Positions 1 to 8,163 are shown, counted from the first letter of the stretch. The stretch is DNA of 64,000 bases from CAXXOZ01 sp963676435 (GCA_963676435.2 CAXXOZ010000020.1:191359-255358), one strand, 5' to 3'. Notes: a model not told the origin generated them from the letters alone. Program-made: numbers and translations.

Positions 1-315
1 AATTATCCCTACCGCCATAGCAAGAACTATTGTTTCAAGCTGAGCTCCACGCTTGCATAAAGGTCTAAACAATGGTTCTGTTAACATTGTAAATACTATA
101 CCAGCTACCAACATTACTAATACCGCTATAATAATATTGTCATTTGTAATACCTAAAGTTAACCACCCTGTAGCCATAGTAAGCATAACTATATGAGCAT
201 AACCTTGATGTACAACATCTCTGACTAATACCAATAAATTCATTCCAAGTACCAGCAATGCATATATACTTCCAGTAGCAAGACCATTTATTATCTGAGC
301 AAGAAAACTTTCCAT
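1..315 (-). CDS. livH: LivH-type branched-chain amino-acid ABC permease (partial, 5' part only)
   Basis: Reading in from base 315 on the minus strand gives an open frame of 105 codons that runs off the window. The start ATG follows livF closely. The translation begins MESFLAQIINGLATGSIYAL and continues as hydrophobic segments (LVLGMNLL, IIIAVLVMLVAGIVF), the typical N-terminus of the LivH family of inner-membrane permeases for branched-chain amino acids. It is the third gene of a livG-livF-livH series, an order in which the ATPases precede the permease. LivM and the binding protein are not visible and may lie beyond base 1. Family assignment rests on the N-terminus and neighbours; the substrate is inferred. 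Confidence 0.85.
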   Translation of the reverse strand, partial: MESFLAQIINGLATGSIYALLVLGMNLLVLVRDVVHQGYAHIVMLTMATGWLTLGITNDNIIIAVLVMLVAGIVFTMLTEPLFRPLCKRGAQLETIVLAMAVGII

Positions 316-342
316 ACTCTACTTCACTCCAATCTATTGTTA

Positions 343-1062
343 TTAATCTCCGCCTAAATAAGCACTTATTACTGCCGGATCATTTGCAAGCTCATCTGAC
401 TTGCCATTAAGGACTGTTTTACCTAAATCTAAAACATAGCCTCTATCAGAATACTGCAATGCCTTTCTTGCATTTTGTTCTGAGAGTAATATTGTTAACC
501 CCTCTTCTTTTAATTCAACTAATATTTCAAACACTTTATCTACATATGCTGGAGATAGTGCTAATGAAGGTTCGTCTAAAAGAATCATTTTGGGGCTTCC
601 CATCATTGCTCTTCCAATTGCAAGCATTTGCTGCTCTCCACCTGAAAGGCATCCTGATTTTTGAGTTTTTCTGTCAAAAAGTATAGGAAACTTTTCAAAA
701 ACTCTTTCTAAATTATTTTCAAGAACTTCTTTATGATGATATGCGCCCAGTTGTAAATTTTCCAATACCGTCATATGCATTAACATGCCTCTTCCCTCTG
801 GAACAACAGAAATTCCCTTTTTAATTACTTTTTCAGTTTTTAAGTTTGTAATTTGACTGTTTTCAAAAAAAACCTGACCCTTTTTCGACTTTTGTAGACC
901 TATAACTGTATTTATCAAAGTCGATTTCCCCGCACCATTAGATCCAATAAGTGCTACTATCTCTCCACGGTTAACTTCTAAGTCGATTTTTTTAATAGCC
1001 TGAATTTGTCCATAATAGACTGATAAATCTTCAATTTTTAATAATGTTTTATTCTTTCCCAA
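343..1062 (-). CDS. livF: LivF-type branched-chain amino-acid ABC transporter ATP-binding protein
   Basis: This 239-residue ABC ATPase has a Walker A motif (GSNGAGKST, residues 38-46), the LivF-typical VVPEGRGMLMHMTVLENL stretch, the signature LSGGEQQMLAIGRAMM and the Walker B MILLDEPS. It energises import of branched-chain or related amino acids together with LivG and the LivH/LivM permeases at the cytoplasmic face. The start is a TTG that overlaps the end of livG by 14 bases, so the two are translationally coupled. Length matches the family (about 235-240). The downstream permease begins 28 bases later. Substrate specificity cannot be read from an ATPase; phenylacetate-CoA ligase nearby would also fit aromatic or branched-chain substrates. 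Confidence 0.93.
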   Translation of the reverse strand: MGKNKTLLKIEDLSVYYGQIQAIKKIDLEVNRGEIVALIGSNGAGKSTLINTVIGLQKSKKGQVFFENSQITNLKTEKVIKKGISVVPEGRGMLMHMTVLENLQLGAYHHKEVLENNLERVFEKFPILFDRKTQKSGCLSGGEQQMLAIGRAMMGSPKMILLDEPSLALSPAYVDKVFEILVELKEEGLTILLSEQNARKALQYSDRGYVLDLGKTVLNGKSDELANDPAVISAYLGGD

Positions 1063-1810
1063 GATATGCTTCCACCACCCTCGGATTATTTTTTACTTCT
1101 TCTGGTAAACCTTCTGCGATTTTTTCACCAAACTCAATGGCTGTAACTATATCAGAAACTCTCGTTACTAGTTTTACATCATGTGCAATCAGCATTACAG
1201 TTGTACCATTATCTCTGATATGAGTAATTAACTTTTCCATAAAATCGGATTCTTCAGCTCCCATACCAGCTGTAGGTTCATCTAATAATAATAATTTTGG
1301 TTCAGTAGCAAGTGCTCTGGCAATCTGTAATAATTGTTGTTCTGCCCAAACCAAATCTCCTGCCCATCTATCAGCTGATTTTTCTAAGCCTACAAATTCT
1401 AAATATTCCATTGCCTTTTCTTCAATATGTTTTTCCTGTTTAGACTTTATAAATGGAATATGGAAAAAAGTTCCTTTTATATCAGCTTTTGTTTTTGAGT
1501 AAAGCCCTGACATAGCATTTTCTAAAACTGTCATTCTAGGCATGATTTTGGGAATCTGAAATGTCCTACTCATACCCAATTTTGAAATTTCATAAGGCAT
1601 AAGCCCGTTTATATCCTGTCCGTTAAAAACAACTCTTCCAGAAGTTGGTGTATAAACACCACTTATAACATTAAAAAATGTTGTTTTTCCAGAACCATTT
1701 GGTCCAATCAGCCCATGAACACTACCTTTATTAATCTTAATATCAACTTCTTTTAAGGCCTGAACTCCACCAAAGCATTTACTCATTATTTCAGTTTCAA
1801 GGATTTCCAA
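1049..1810 (-). CDS. livG: LivG-type branched-chain amino-acid ABC transporter ATP-binding protein
   Basis: The 253-residue product has Walker A GPNGSGKTT, the LivG-typical MSRTFQIPKIMPRMTVLENAM segment, a degenerate signature (DLVWAEQQLLQIARALAT, in place of LSGGQ) and Walker B LLLLDEPTAGM. It is the partner ATPase of livF. The start is a TTG seven bases after GGAGG; the first ATG eight codons further on is less well placed. It is the first gene of the liv series. About 85 bases upstream of its start lie four boxes with 11-base period that recur before the neighbouring gene, so the transporter is probably controlled by the adjacent OmpR-type regulator. The altered signature sequence is the one odd point. 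Confidence 0.93.
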   Translation of the reverse strand: MEILETEIMSKCFGGVQALKEVDIKINKGSVHGLIGPNGSGKTTFFNVISGVYTPTSGRVVFNGQDINGLMPYEISKLGMSRTFQIPKIMPRMTVLENAMSGLYSKTKADIKGTFFHIPFIKSKQEKHIEEKAMEYLEFVGLEKSADRWAGDLVWAEQQLLQIARALATEPKLLLLDEPTAGMGAEESDFMEKLITHIRDNGTTVMLIAHDVKLVTRVSDIVTAIEFGEKIAEGLPEEVKNNPRVVEAYLGKE

Positions 1811-1893
1811 AGTGGTCCCTCCTTCTTTTATATTCTATTTCTAAAAATAAATGTGCACACCCTATTTCATAGTCATTATTTAAACAATTTAAA

Positions 1894-1933
1894 ATGTGAC
1901 AGGTATGAAATGATTGTGAAATCAATGTGAAAT
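1894..1933 (-). promoter_or_regulatory. Four-box direct-repeat operator upstream of livG
   Basis: On the plus strand the boxes read ATGTGAC, ATGAAAT, GTGAAAT and GTGAAAT, each followed by four spacer bases, so they repeat every 11 bases. On the sense strand of livG they read as ATTTCAC-type boxes ending in GTCACAT near the expected -35 position. OmpR/PhoB-family regulators bind head-to-tail repeats of this spacing. A near copy lies at 2399-2438. The cognate regulator is probably the response regulator encoded at 3841-4530; this is inference. Confidence 0.65.
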
Positions 1934-1935
1934 AT

Positions 1936-2358
1936 TTACATCTTTTCAGGGAAAAACTTTTCAATTAAAGTTGCAATCCCATCCTGAATACACTTATCAC
2001 ATTCTTCATGAGTACTTCCGGCATCTTCATTTCTTATGTCTCTGCATAATAAAGATCCATGTTTTTCTTTGAATTCAAGAGCAAGTTTTTCAACAAGCTC
2101 AATTGTATCCATTTTAGAGGTATTATTTTCCAAATCACCGCTTCCATTTATTAGACCAGCCACCATTGTCATAGCACTGACAACTCCACATACTTCACCT
2201 AGACCTCCAACACCTCCGCCAAATCCTTCAGCACATTTAAATATATCAGTGTCTTTGATTTCCAATAAATCTGCAACCCCCATAATTACAGTTTGACAAC
2301 ATGTATATCCCTTGTCTTTACAGTTCTTTGATTTTTCAATTCTAGCTTCTACATTCAT
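1936..2358 (-). CDS. C_GCAxxG_C_C family protein (putative redox-active)
   Basis: A 140-residue cytoplasmic protein with the features of the C_GCAxxG_C_C family: a cysteine pair in GYTCCQTVIMG (around residues 20-21), a glycine-rich core with cysteine (FGGGVGGLGEVCGVVSAMTM), and late cysteines C-x(n)-C in LLCRDIR and HEECDKCIQDG. Members are thought to be membrane-associated or redox-active proteins, but no reaction is established. An AGGAGC ribosome site precedes the ATG. The gene sits between the kinase gene and livG and has its own terminator-plus-operator upstream, so it appears to be a separate unit controlled like livG. No signal peptide is seen. The family call is firm; the function is unknown. 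Confidence 0.85.
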   Translation of the reverse strand: MNVEARIEKSKNCKDKGYTCCQTVIMGVADLLEIKDTDIFKCAEGFGGGVGGLGEVCGVVSAMTMVAGLINGSGDLENNTSKMDTIELVEKLALEFKEKHGSLLCRDIRNEDAGSTHEECDKCIQDGIATLIEKFFPEKM

Positions 2359-2398
2359 ATATAATCTGCTCCTTTTTTAATAATATAAACAAATTCAT

Positions 2399-2438
2399 AT
2401 GTAACCAAAATGAAATGAATGTGAAATCCTCGTGAAAC
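2399..2438 (-). promoter_or_regulatory. Four-box direct-repeat operator upstream of the C_GCAxxG_C_C gene
   Basis: Plus-strand boxes ATGTAAC, ATGAAAT, GTGAAAT and GTGAAAC with 11-base period match the set at 1894-1933 box by box while the spacers differ. The promoter-proximal box on the sense strand reads GTTACAT and could overlap a -35 element, with TATTAA about 16 bases downstream, the arrangement expected for an OmpR-type activator. It lies just after the terminator of the kinase gene. Confidence 0.65.
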
Positions 2439-2442
2439 GACA

Positions 2443-2472
2443 AATAATGAGCACAATAATATGCTCATTATT
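2443..2472 (-). terminator. Intrinsic terminator after the histidine kinase gene
   Basis: An 11-base perfect inverted repeat (AATAATGAGCA / TGCTCATTATT, loop of 8) starts six bases after the kinase stop codon. The following T run is short (TTTGTCG), so termination may be incomplete. It separates the two-component genes from the C_GCAxxG_C_C gene. Confidence 0.7.
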
Positions 2473-2477
2473 ACATC

Positions 2478-3857
2478 CTATACCTTAAACCAAAATCTAC
2501 ATCCTTGTCCTACAACACTTTCTACACCATAGTCAAAACCATGTTGCTCAAGAATTTCTTTTATTATAGACAGCCCAACACCTGTACTTCCATTATCATC
2601 AGCGATTCTGTTTACCTTGTAGTATTTTATCCAAATGCTATCAAGATCCTCCTTAGCTATCCCCTGTCCATGGTCAATAATTTCAAACAATACTTTCTTA
2701 TCAGTTTTTTTAACATTTATATGAATTACATAATCCGAATATTTTATTGCGTTAGCTATGAAGTTATGAACGACTTGTTCCATCATTACTTTATCAGCTT
2801 TAATCATATATTTATTTTCAATATTTAAATCAAATTTTATTTTATTCTTGTATATTACTCTGAAATGTTCTATCATCTCATAAACTATTTCACCTAATGA
2901 AAACTTTGTTATATGTAATATATTCTCCTTAGATTGAAGCTTAGCTAGATCTAAGGACAAATTAACAAACTCAGAAAGCTTATCAGTCTGCTTTATAATT
3001 ATCTCCAAATGTTGTTTTCTTTTATAGGGATCATCTCCTGATAATGTTTGTATCATTTCTGCATATGCTTTTATCATCGTTAAAGGAGTTCGCATATCAT
3101 GAGATACATTTGCGATTAAATCTCTCCTTACCTTTTCATAGTCAGCAAATTCTTTTGCGGCCCTTTCTAATGTGTCTGATAGTAAATTTATCTCTGTATA
3201 TGTATTCTTTGGAAATGAAATTTTATAAATTCCTTTTGCAAGTTTCTTAGCATTACTTGTAACTTCTTCAATTGGTTTTAAAAACTTTTTAGACATTATC
3301 CAAGCCATGATTAGAGCAATAACAAGAATCAAAACAGAGCTTTCTAGTAATTGGATAATAAGACTTTTAATTATTTTTTCTTCATGCTCAGAAGACTGTG
3401 CAACAAAAATAATTTCTCGTACACCCTGCCAGCTAGCAAGCACCTGTGCATGTACTATCCAGCTTTTATCTCCATCCTTAACTTCATAATCGATATAACC
3501 ATTTGACTTATCTATTTTAGAAATTAAATCATCAGTTTCAGTAATCTTTTGTGGCCACTCAATATCAAGTCCCGTAATTCCTATATGTTCCATTTCTATA
3601 CCATCTTCTGTCATTGTTTTTATTAGGTATTCACCTGAATAAGCAGCTGCTCTCATGGCTTTTGGGTAGGCATCTGTTCCATAAGTGGCAGAAATATTCC
3701 ATGTTATATTTTGTAATGAATCAAAAGTCTCGTCACGCAATCTATTTTTTACATTAAATAATTGAATAAACCAAACAATACATATAAGTAAAATCGAAAA
3801 ACCAACAAATAATATATAAAGTCTAAATTGAATTCCTTTTTTATCTAGCAATTTCAA
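2478..3857 (-). CDS. Sensor histidine kinase with HAMP domain
   Basis: A 459-residue membrane kinase. Transmembrane helices are at about 12-34 and 166-188 and flank an extracytoplasmic sensor region of about 130 residues. A HAMP region (about 190-243) leads to the HisKA dimerisation box VSHDMRTPLTMIKAYAEMI with phospho-acceptor His253, then the ATP-binding domain with N box NFIANAIKYS, G1 DHGQGIA and G2 GVGLSIIKEIL. It overlaps the response regulator gene upstream by 17 bases, so the pair is co-translated. The ligand cannot be told from the sequence. The neighbours suggest control of amino-acid import and of the C_GCAxxG_C_C protein. Confidence 0.93.
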   Translation of the reverse strand: MKLLDKKGIQFRLYILFVGFSILLICIVWFIQLFNVKNRLRDETFDSLQNITWNISATYGTDAYPKAMRAAAYSGEYLIKTMTEDGIEMEHIGITGLDIEWPQKITETDDLISKIDKSNGYIDYEVKDGDKSWIVHAQVLASWQGVREIIFVAQSSEHEEKIIKSLIIQLLESSVLILVIALIMAWIMSKKFLKPIEEVTSNAKKLAKGIYKISFPKNTYTEINLLSDTLERAAKEFADYEKVRRDLIANVSHDMRTPLTMIKAYAEMIQTLSGDDPYKRKQHLEIIIKQTDKLSEFVNLSLDLAKLQSKENILHITKFSLGEIVYEMIEHFRVIYKNKIKFDLNIENKYMIKADKVMMEQVVHNFIANAIKYSDYVIHINVKKTDKKVLFEIIDHGQGIAKEDLDSIWIKYYKVNRIADDNGSTGVGLSIIKEILEQHGFDYGVESVVGQGCRFWFKV

Positions 3858-4530
3858 ATTTGTATCCTACCCCTCTTGCTGTCACAACAAACTTTCTGTA
3901 TTCACCAAGTGTATGCCTTAGCATTTTTATGTGTGTGTCTACAGTCCTACCATCACCAATATAATCATAGCCCCATATATTATCTAAAAGTTGTTCCCTG
4001 GTAAAAACGATATTAGGGTTTGTTGCTAAAAAATATAAAACATCAAATTCTCTTAATGTCATTATTGCTTTTTCACCATCAATATAAACATTGTAACCAC
4101 CCCCATCAATTTCAAGCCCTTCAAATGATAGTCTCTCCTTGCCTGAAACTCCACAATCAAATCTATCTTTATTATTCCTTCTTGTTATTACCCCAAGCCT
4201 TGCCATTAACTCCTTTGGAGAAAACGGCTTCATAACATAATCTTCTATTCCTAAACTAAAACCGTATAACTTATCATATTCCTCACCTTTTGCTGAAAGA
4301 ATCAGTACTGGTATACTTTTTATTTTTAGAATGTTTTCATATGTTCTAAAACCATCAATCCCTGGCATCATTATGTCCATAACAATTACGTCAAAATCAG
4401 TTCTTTTGCAAAGTCCAATTGCTTCACTTCCATTTTTTGCTTCACTTACTTTGTGTCCGTCGAATTCAGCATATTCTCTTATGACTTCCCTTATCATTGG
4501 TTCATCATCAACAATTAGAATACTAGCCAT
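3841..4530 (-). CDS. OmpR/PhoB-family response regulator
   Basis: A 229-residue two-domain regulator. The receiver has acidic residues DDE (8-10), phospho-acceptor Asp52 in VIVMDIMMPG and Lys101 in VMKPFSPKEL. The C-terminal winged helix (about 130-229) includes LREFDVLYFLATNPN and GRTVDTHIKMLRHTLG, typical of the OmpR/PhoB class. It is the first gene of a two-gene operon with its kinase. A TATAAT -10 box lies about 40 bases before its start, and a perfect 24-base palindrome lies between it and the divergent lysR gene. OmpR-class proteins bind 10-11-base direct repeats, which matches the two operators at 1894-1933 and 2399-2438; that link is inferred. Confidence 0.94.
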   Translation of the reverse strand: MASILIVDDEPMIREVIREYAEFDGHKVSEAKNGSEAIGLCKRTDFDVIVMDIMMPGIDGFRTYENILKIKSIPVLILSAKGEEYDKLYGFSLGIEDYVMKPFSPKELMARLGVITRRNNKDRFDCGVSGKERLSFEGLEIDGGGYNVYIDGEKAIMTLREFDVLYFLATNPNIVFTREQLLDNIWGYDYIGDGRTVDTHIKMLRHTLGEYRKFVVTARGVGYKFEIAR

Positions 4531-4596
4531 TTTACACCTCCATATACACTAACCACCCAAGTATTATAAATATGTTACAATTATTTTGATTTTTTC

Positions 4597-4620
4597 ATTG
4601 AAATTATATATAATTTCAAT
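4597..4620. repeat. Perfect 24-base palindrome in the lysR/response-regulator intergenic region
   Basis: The sequence reads the same on both strands: ATTGAAATTA, then TATA, then TAATTTCAAT. It sits about 100 bases before the lysR start and 67 before the response regulator start, between two divergent genes. LysR-type regulators often bind AT-rich dyads containing T-N11-A here and control their own gene and the divergent one. It could instead be an AT-rich chance palindrome. Confidence 0.5.
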
Positions 4621-4721
4621 ATAATAATATTAACAAATAGGCAAATTTAAAGGTAACATATTAATACTCAAGACCAAGTTAACCTTTTACTCAAGGCAAA
4701 ATCAAAGGGGGAAAATAAAAA

Positions 4722-5633
4722 ATGACCCAAAGTCAGATAGACTATTTTTTATCAGTTGCTACAACGAAAAGTATTGCTAAAAGCGCAGCTAAATTGTATG
4801 TTTCACAATCCGCTATTAGCAAACAGATAACTCTTTTAGAAAAGGAATTCAATCTCTTTTTATTTGACAGAACAAATAAAGGAGTCGAACTTACAAAGGC
4901 AGGAGAATTGTTGTTTGATCACTTTACAAAACAAAGCAGGGCTTTTTCAAATGTACTTAAAAATGCTAGACAAGTGTCTGCTTCACAAAAGAAAAAATTA
5001 CGATTTGGTGTTCTTGAATCCTGGACATCATCCCCATTTATTTATGACCTAGTCGGTCTACTAAAAGAAAAAGATCCATCTATAAATATCGTACTAATAG
5101 GAGATACTCCAAATGGACTTCTTCATCGTTTAGAATCAGGAGAGGTTGATGTAGTATTTTGTGTAGAAAATGCAATTTTACCAAATCCTGCAGACTCTAC
5201 TCCAAAATTATTAATTTCAAAAAGAATTACAAATATTAAAAAAGTGGTTTATTACTCAACAAAAAATCATCTTTCAAATAAAAAAGATTTAACTTTTTCA
5301 GACTTCAATAATGAAGTCCTTTATACTATTTCAGATATAAATAAAAAATATGCTTTAGAAGAAAACATTTTATTATGTAATAAATATGGTTTTTCTCCAA
5401 AAACTGCAATTGTAGATAATCTTAGTTCTGCTTTAATGGCTGTTAGTGCAAATCAAGGCTTTTCCATTCTTGATGAGTGGTCAACAAATACAAATACCGA
5501 GCAAAACTTTTTGATTTTAGATGACTGTCATCCAATAAATCTATTTTGGTATGAGAATAACCCAAGTACTATCCTACCTGTGTTTTTTGAATTCTTTGAT
5601 GAATATTTCCTAAACAAAACTGCATCCTCTTAA
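4722..5633 (+). CDS. LysR-family transcriptional regulator
   Basis: A 303-residue regulator. The N-terminal winged helix-turn-helix (about 1-60) reads IDYFLSVATTKSIAKSAAKL then YVSQSAISKQITLLEKEF, the classic LysR signature, followed by the linker helix and a periplasmic-binding-protein-like effector domain (about 90-300). GGGG-rich ribosome site seven bases before ATG. It is transcribed away from the response regulator/kinase pair and converges on the DUF6273-like genes. The target genes are not known; candidates are itself, the divergent regulator or the nearby phenylacetate-CoA ligase operon. The stop codon lies inside the terminator hairpin. Confidence 0.94.
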   Translation: MTQSQIDYFLSVATTKSIAKSAAKLYVSQSAISKQITLLEKEFNLFLFDRTNKGVELTKAGELLFDHFTKQSRAFSNVLKNARQVSASQKKKLRFGVLESWTSSPFIYDLVGLLKEKDPSINIVLIGDTPNGLLHRLESGEVDVVFCVENAILPNPADSTPKLLISKRITNIKKVVYYSTKNHLSNKKDLTFSDFNNEVLYTISDINKKYALEENILLCNKYGFSPKTAIVDNLSSALMAVSANQGFSILDEWSTNTNTEQNFLILDDCHPINLFWYENNPSTILPVFFEFFDEYFLNKTASS

Positions 5634-5646
5634 AAGAATGCAGTTT
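5617..5646 (+). terminator. Intrinsic terminator of the lysR gene
   Basis: The arms AAACTGCAT and ATGCAGTTT enclose the stop codon of the LysR gene and are followed by TATATTTTTT on the plus strand. It also separates this gene from the convergent gene ending at 5659. Confidence 0.8.
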
Positions 5647-5658
5647 ATATTTTTTCTA

Positions 5659-6735
5659 TTAATCTGTCTCTCCGTGTCTACAGAACTGTAAATGATCCAT
5701 ACCTTTATGAAATTCCACACAGGCCTTACAAAATCCATTTCTTGCACAACTTGTATTGTGACAAGGACATTTAGGATTATACTTCATACTGTCTGGCAAT
5801 TCATACTCTATTTCGTGAGTCCACTCCCATCTTTTTAATGGTCTATCCACTACTGGTGCCCAATAATCAGATTTTCTAAACTCATATATTCCATTTTCAT
5901 CAGGTTCATCTGAAACTGGAGCACCTGAAAATAGATTTATAAGTGGTCTAATTCCTGATGCATTCTTACATGATGTAATATCTCTAGTAGCATCATTTTC
6001 ATCACCACCACGGTGACCAGGGCACATTCTTCTTCCATATCCAAATTCTTTTTCAAAGGAACTTCTAGTCCAGTACCACCAAGAAGCACCAAAATAATTG
6101 TAATCATTTTCTTTACCTATAACTGACGGCTTAGGACCGCAAAAAATATATCTTGGGTCTTCAAAAAGTTTAATTTTTGTTCCTTCACCTTCATTTTTTT
6201 CAACACCCAACTCTGTCATACTAGGTAAAAAAACTTTTGTATAAACTTTTTTACATGTATTATTTCCTTTTTCTATAAGAGTGTTATACTCTAGTTCTGT
6301 AGGAAAAATCATTTTAACAAAACTTTTTTCAAAAGTACTTAAAAACCCAGGTTTATTATTATATGATCTGTCTTCCAGACAGTATTTTCCATCTTCGGCA
6401 TAAAAAGGTACATTATAAAAAAATGGATCTCCATCAACGACATTTTCTTTTGACGGACTTTCATCACTTTCGTGTGACTTTACAAACCAATCTTCTTTAT
6501 CTGAATTCAGCCATCTGTGTATATTACTAAGTTCATAATCATTGTTTCCATATTTTGAAATTTCTTCGTTAGGGTTATTTTTTTCTGCTCCATCAAATGC
6601 TGCATATTCAATTATCTCATCTGTTATCAAAGTAGTTTCACTATATCCTGCATGGTTATGTTCAGCAACAATAAAAGTAACACCTGATTTTTTTTCTCTT
6701 ACTTTAGTGCCAACTGGCAAATTTCTCAAAAACAT
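5659..6735 (-). CDS. DUF6273-like protein with cysteine-rich C-terminal tail
   Basis: A 358-residue protein without signal peptide. Residues 1-290 resemble DUF6273-type domains: LPVGTKV start, NIHRWLNSDKEDWF, GFLSTFEKSF, a VFLPSMTELGV block and ASGIRPLINL near the end. The last 40 residues hold a metal-binding-like pattern CPCHNTSCARNGFCKACVEFH with a further cysteine and histidine, similar to the small DUF6485 proteins (C-x-C-x4-C-x5-C-x2-C). It shares its plan with the gene just upstream (6736-7557), which lacks the tail; the two abut without a gap. No function is known for these domains. The fusion of the two domain types is the notable point; the assignments are from memory of family patterns. 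Confidence 0.7.
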   Translation of the reverse strand: MFLRNLPVGTKVREKKSGVTFIVAEHNHAGYSETTLITDEIIEYAAFDGAEKNNPNEEISKYGNNDYELSNIHRWLNSDKEDWFVKSHESDESPSKENVVDGDPFFYNVPFYAEDGKYCLEDRSYNNKPGFLSTFEKSFVKMIFPTELEYNTLIEKGNNTCKKVYTKVFLPSMTELGVEKNEGEGTKIKLFEDPRYIFCGPKPSVIGKENDYNYFGASWWYWTRSSFEKEFGYGRRMCPGHRGGDENDATRDITSCKNASGIRPLINLFSGAPVSDEPDENGIYEFRKSDYWAPVVDRPLKRWEWTHEIEYELPDSMKYNPKCPCHNTSCARNGFCKACVEFHKGMDHLQFCRHGETD

Positions 6736-7557
6736 CTAATCCACCTCCCCTATAATCATTTTATCTTCTTTTTTATATATTTTTGTATTTTCATTTAAGT
6801 TTATCATCGGTCTAACACCCATCCACGGTCTTGAAGCTGGCATATATGAATATGGATTTGCTGAATGAACTATTGTACAAAGTCCTGGATCATTTAGATG
6901 AGGACTTCTTAACATATACATCCAAGCATCTGTGCTTACAAAATTTGAAGGTCTAAAGTCTGCTGATTCTATTGCTTTTTTTGAAGGCATAGCATATCTC
7001 ATTCTATAGTCTTTCATTAGTGGTAAAGTTTTTCCCTCTTGTTGTTCAAGATGAGTATTACAACCCATTTCTGCTAAGCTTGGTAAAAAAGCTTTTGCCT
7101 TTACTAACTCGCATCTGTTTAAATCATTATTCCACACCTCAACATCTGTAGTTAAAATCTGTTGTATAAAATATTTACCGAACCAACTTAAAAACCCTTC
7201 TTTTTCTTCATAAGGATTATATGCTTCATTATCATACATATTATTCCATATTTTTACATTTTCTTTTGATGGTGCAACATCATGAGTGTGGGTTGGTACA
7301 AACCAATTCAAGCCTTCTTTATTTAACCATTGATGAATATTTGAGGTTTTATATTCTCCTCTACCCATTATATTTATTCGCTTGTTTTCACTTTCTGGTT
7401 CTGCTGCATCAAAGCATGCCTGCATCAATACATTATCACTAATTATTGTTACTCCATTATTATCGTAATGGTTTTTTGCTGCCAATATAAATGGAATCAT
7501 ACTATTTTCTTCATATATTTTTGTCCCTATTGGTAAATCTTTTAATAAAAGTTCCAT
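6736..7557 (-). CDS. DUF6273-like protein
   Basis: A 273-residue soluble protein, paralogous to the next gene downstream. Shared blocks are LPIGTKIYEENS-type start, NIHQWLNKEGLNWF, THDVAPSKENV, GFLSWFGKYFIQQILTT, AFLPSLAEMG and a C-terminal GVRPMINLN. It lacks the cysteine tail. The gene is preceded by GGAGG and, about 65-90 bases upstream, by a 9-base inverted repeat. The stop codon touches the start of the following gene, so the two are one operon. The biochemical role of the domain is not known to me. Confidence 0.7.
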   Translation of the reverse strand: MELLLKDLPIGTKIYEENSMIPFILAAKNHYDNNGVTIISDNVLMQACFDAAEPESENKRINIMGRGEYKTSNIHQWLNKEGLNWFVPTHTHDVAPSKENVKIWNNMYDNEAYNPYEEKEGFLSWFGKYFIQQILTTDVEVWNNDLNRCELVKAKAFLPSLAEMGCNTHLEQQEGKTLPLMKDYRMRYAMPSKKAIESADFRPSNFVSTDAWMYMLRSPHLNDPGLCTIVHSANPYSYMPASRPWMGVRPMINLNENTKIYKKEDKMIIGEVD

Positions 7558-7620
7558 TTTAACACCTCCATTTTTTTCTTTTCATACCTTAACATAATTG
7601 CTATTTGTTGCATAATATAT

Positions 7621-7647
7621 AAATAGTTAGTATAAACATAACTATTT
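7621..7647 (-). promoter_or_regulatory. Inverted repeat upstream of the DUF6273-like operon
   Basis: Perfect arms AAATAGTTA and TAACTATTT with a 9-base spacer lie 64-90 bases upstream of the first DUF6273-like gene, at the expected promoter position. The dyad could be an operator for a dimeric regulator such as the LysR protein encoded nearby. Confidence 0.4.
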
Positions 7648-7660
7648 AGTTTAGGTAAAA

Positions 7661-7694
7661 AAAGAACAGTTTAAATTGCTCTAAACTGTTCTTT
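7661..7694 (-). terminator. Intrinsic terminator after the paaK-ACT operon
   Basis: Thirteen-base perfect arms (AAAGAACAGTTTA / TAAACTGTTCTTT) with an 8-base loop, followed on the minus strand by a run of T. It lies 26 bases after the ACT-protein stop codon. Confidence 0.9.
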
Positions 7695-7719
7695 AAGTAT
7701 TCTTAATTAATATTCACTT

Positions 7720-8151
7720 CTAATTTTTCTTTAACAAATCACTATTCTCATACATTTTAAAACCATTATTTCTAAAAACTTGATAACCTTTTACTGAGTT
7801 AGAAAGTTTAAGAATTAGCACTGATTTATCAACTACATTTGGTAATGTATACATATATTCAATATTTAAATCTGCTTCTAGCACAGATGTTAAAACATCA
7901 TTAAAGTTTGCGAATCCTAATTCCATTTCAACTGCTATTACATCTGAAATCATCGCTGAAAATCCTGCTTTTAGTAAAGCGTCTTTTGCTTTTTCTGGTG
8001 TTGCAACTATTATTCTTAACATTCCATATTCAGAAGTATCCGCCAAACTAAATGAAAGTATTCTGATTTTTTCATCTTTCATGACTTTGGTAACTGCTTC
8101 TAAACATTCCACTTTGCTTTCTAAGAAAACCGAAACTTGTTTTATGTACAT
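7720..8151 (-). CDS. ACT-domain protein, two tandem ACT domains
   Basis: A 143-residue protein that consists of two ACT-type repeats: residues 3-70 (IKQVSVFLESKVECLEAVTKVM) and about 72-140 (VIAVEMELGFANFNDVLTSVL). ACT domains bind amino acids. Stand-alone proteins of this shape are regularly encoded beside phenylacetate-CoA ligase in Clostridia and archaea, as here, where the ligase gene ends 13 bases upstream. It probably senses an aromatic or branched-chain amino acid, either to regulate the ligase or transcription; this is inference from context. Confidence 0.85.
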   Translation of the reverse strand: MYIKQVSVFLESKVECLEAVTKVMKDEKIRILSFSLADTSEYGMLRIIVATPEKAKDALLKAGFSAMISDVIAVEMELGFANFNDVLTSVLEADLNIEYMYTLPNVVDKSVLILKLSNSVKGYQVFRNNGFKMYENSDLLKKN

Positions 8152-8163
8152 AAAATTCCTCCT

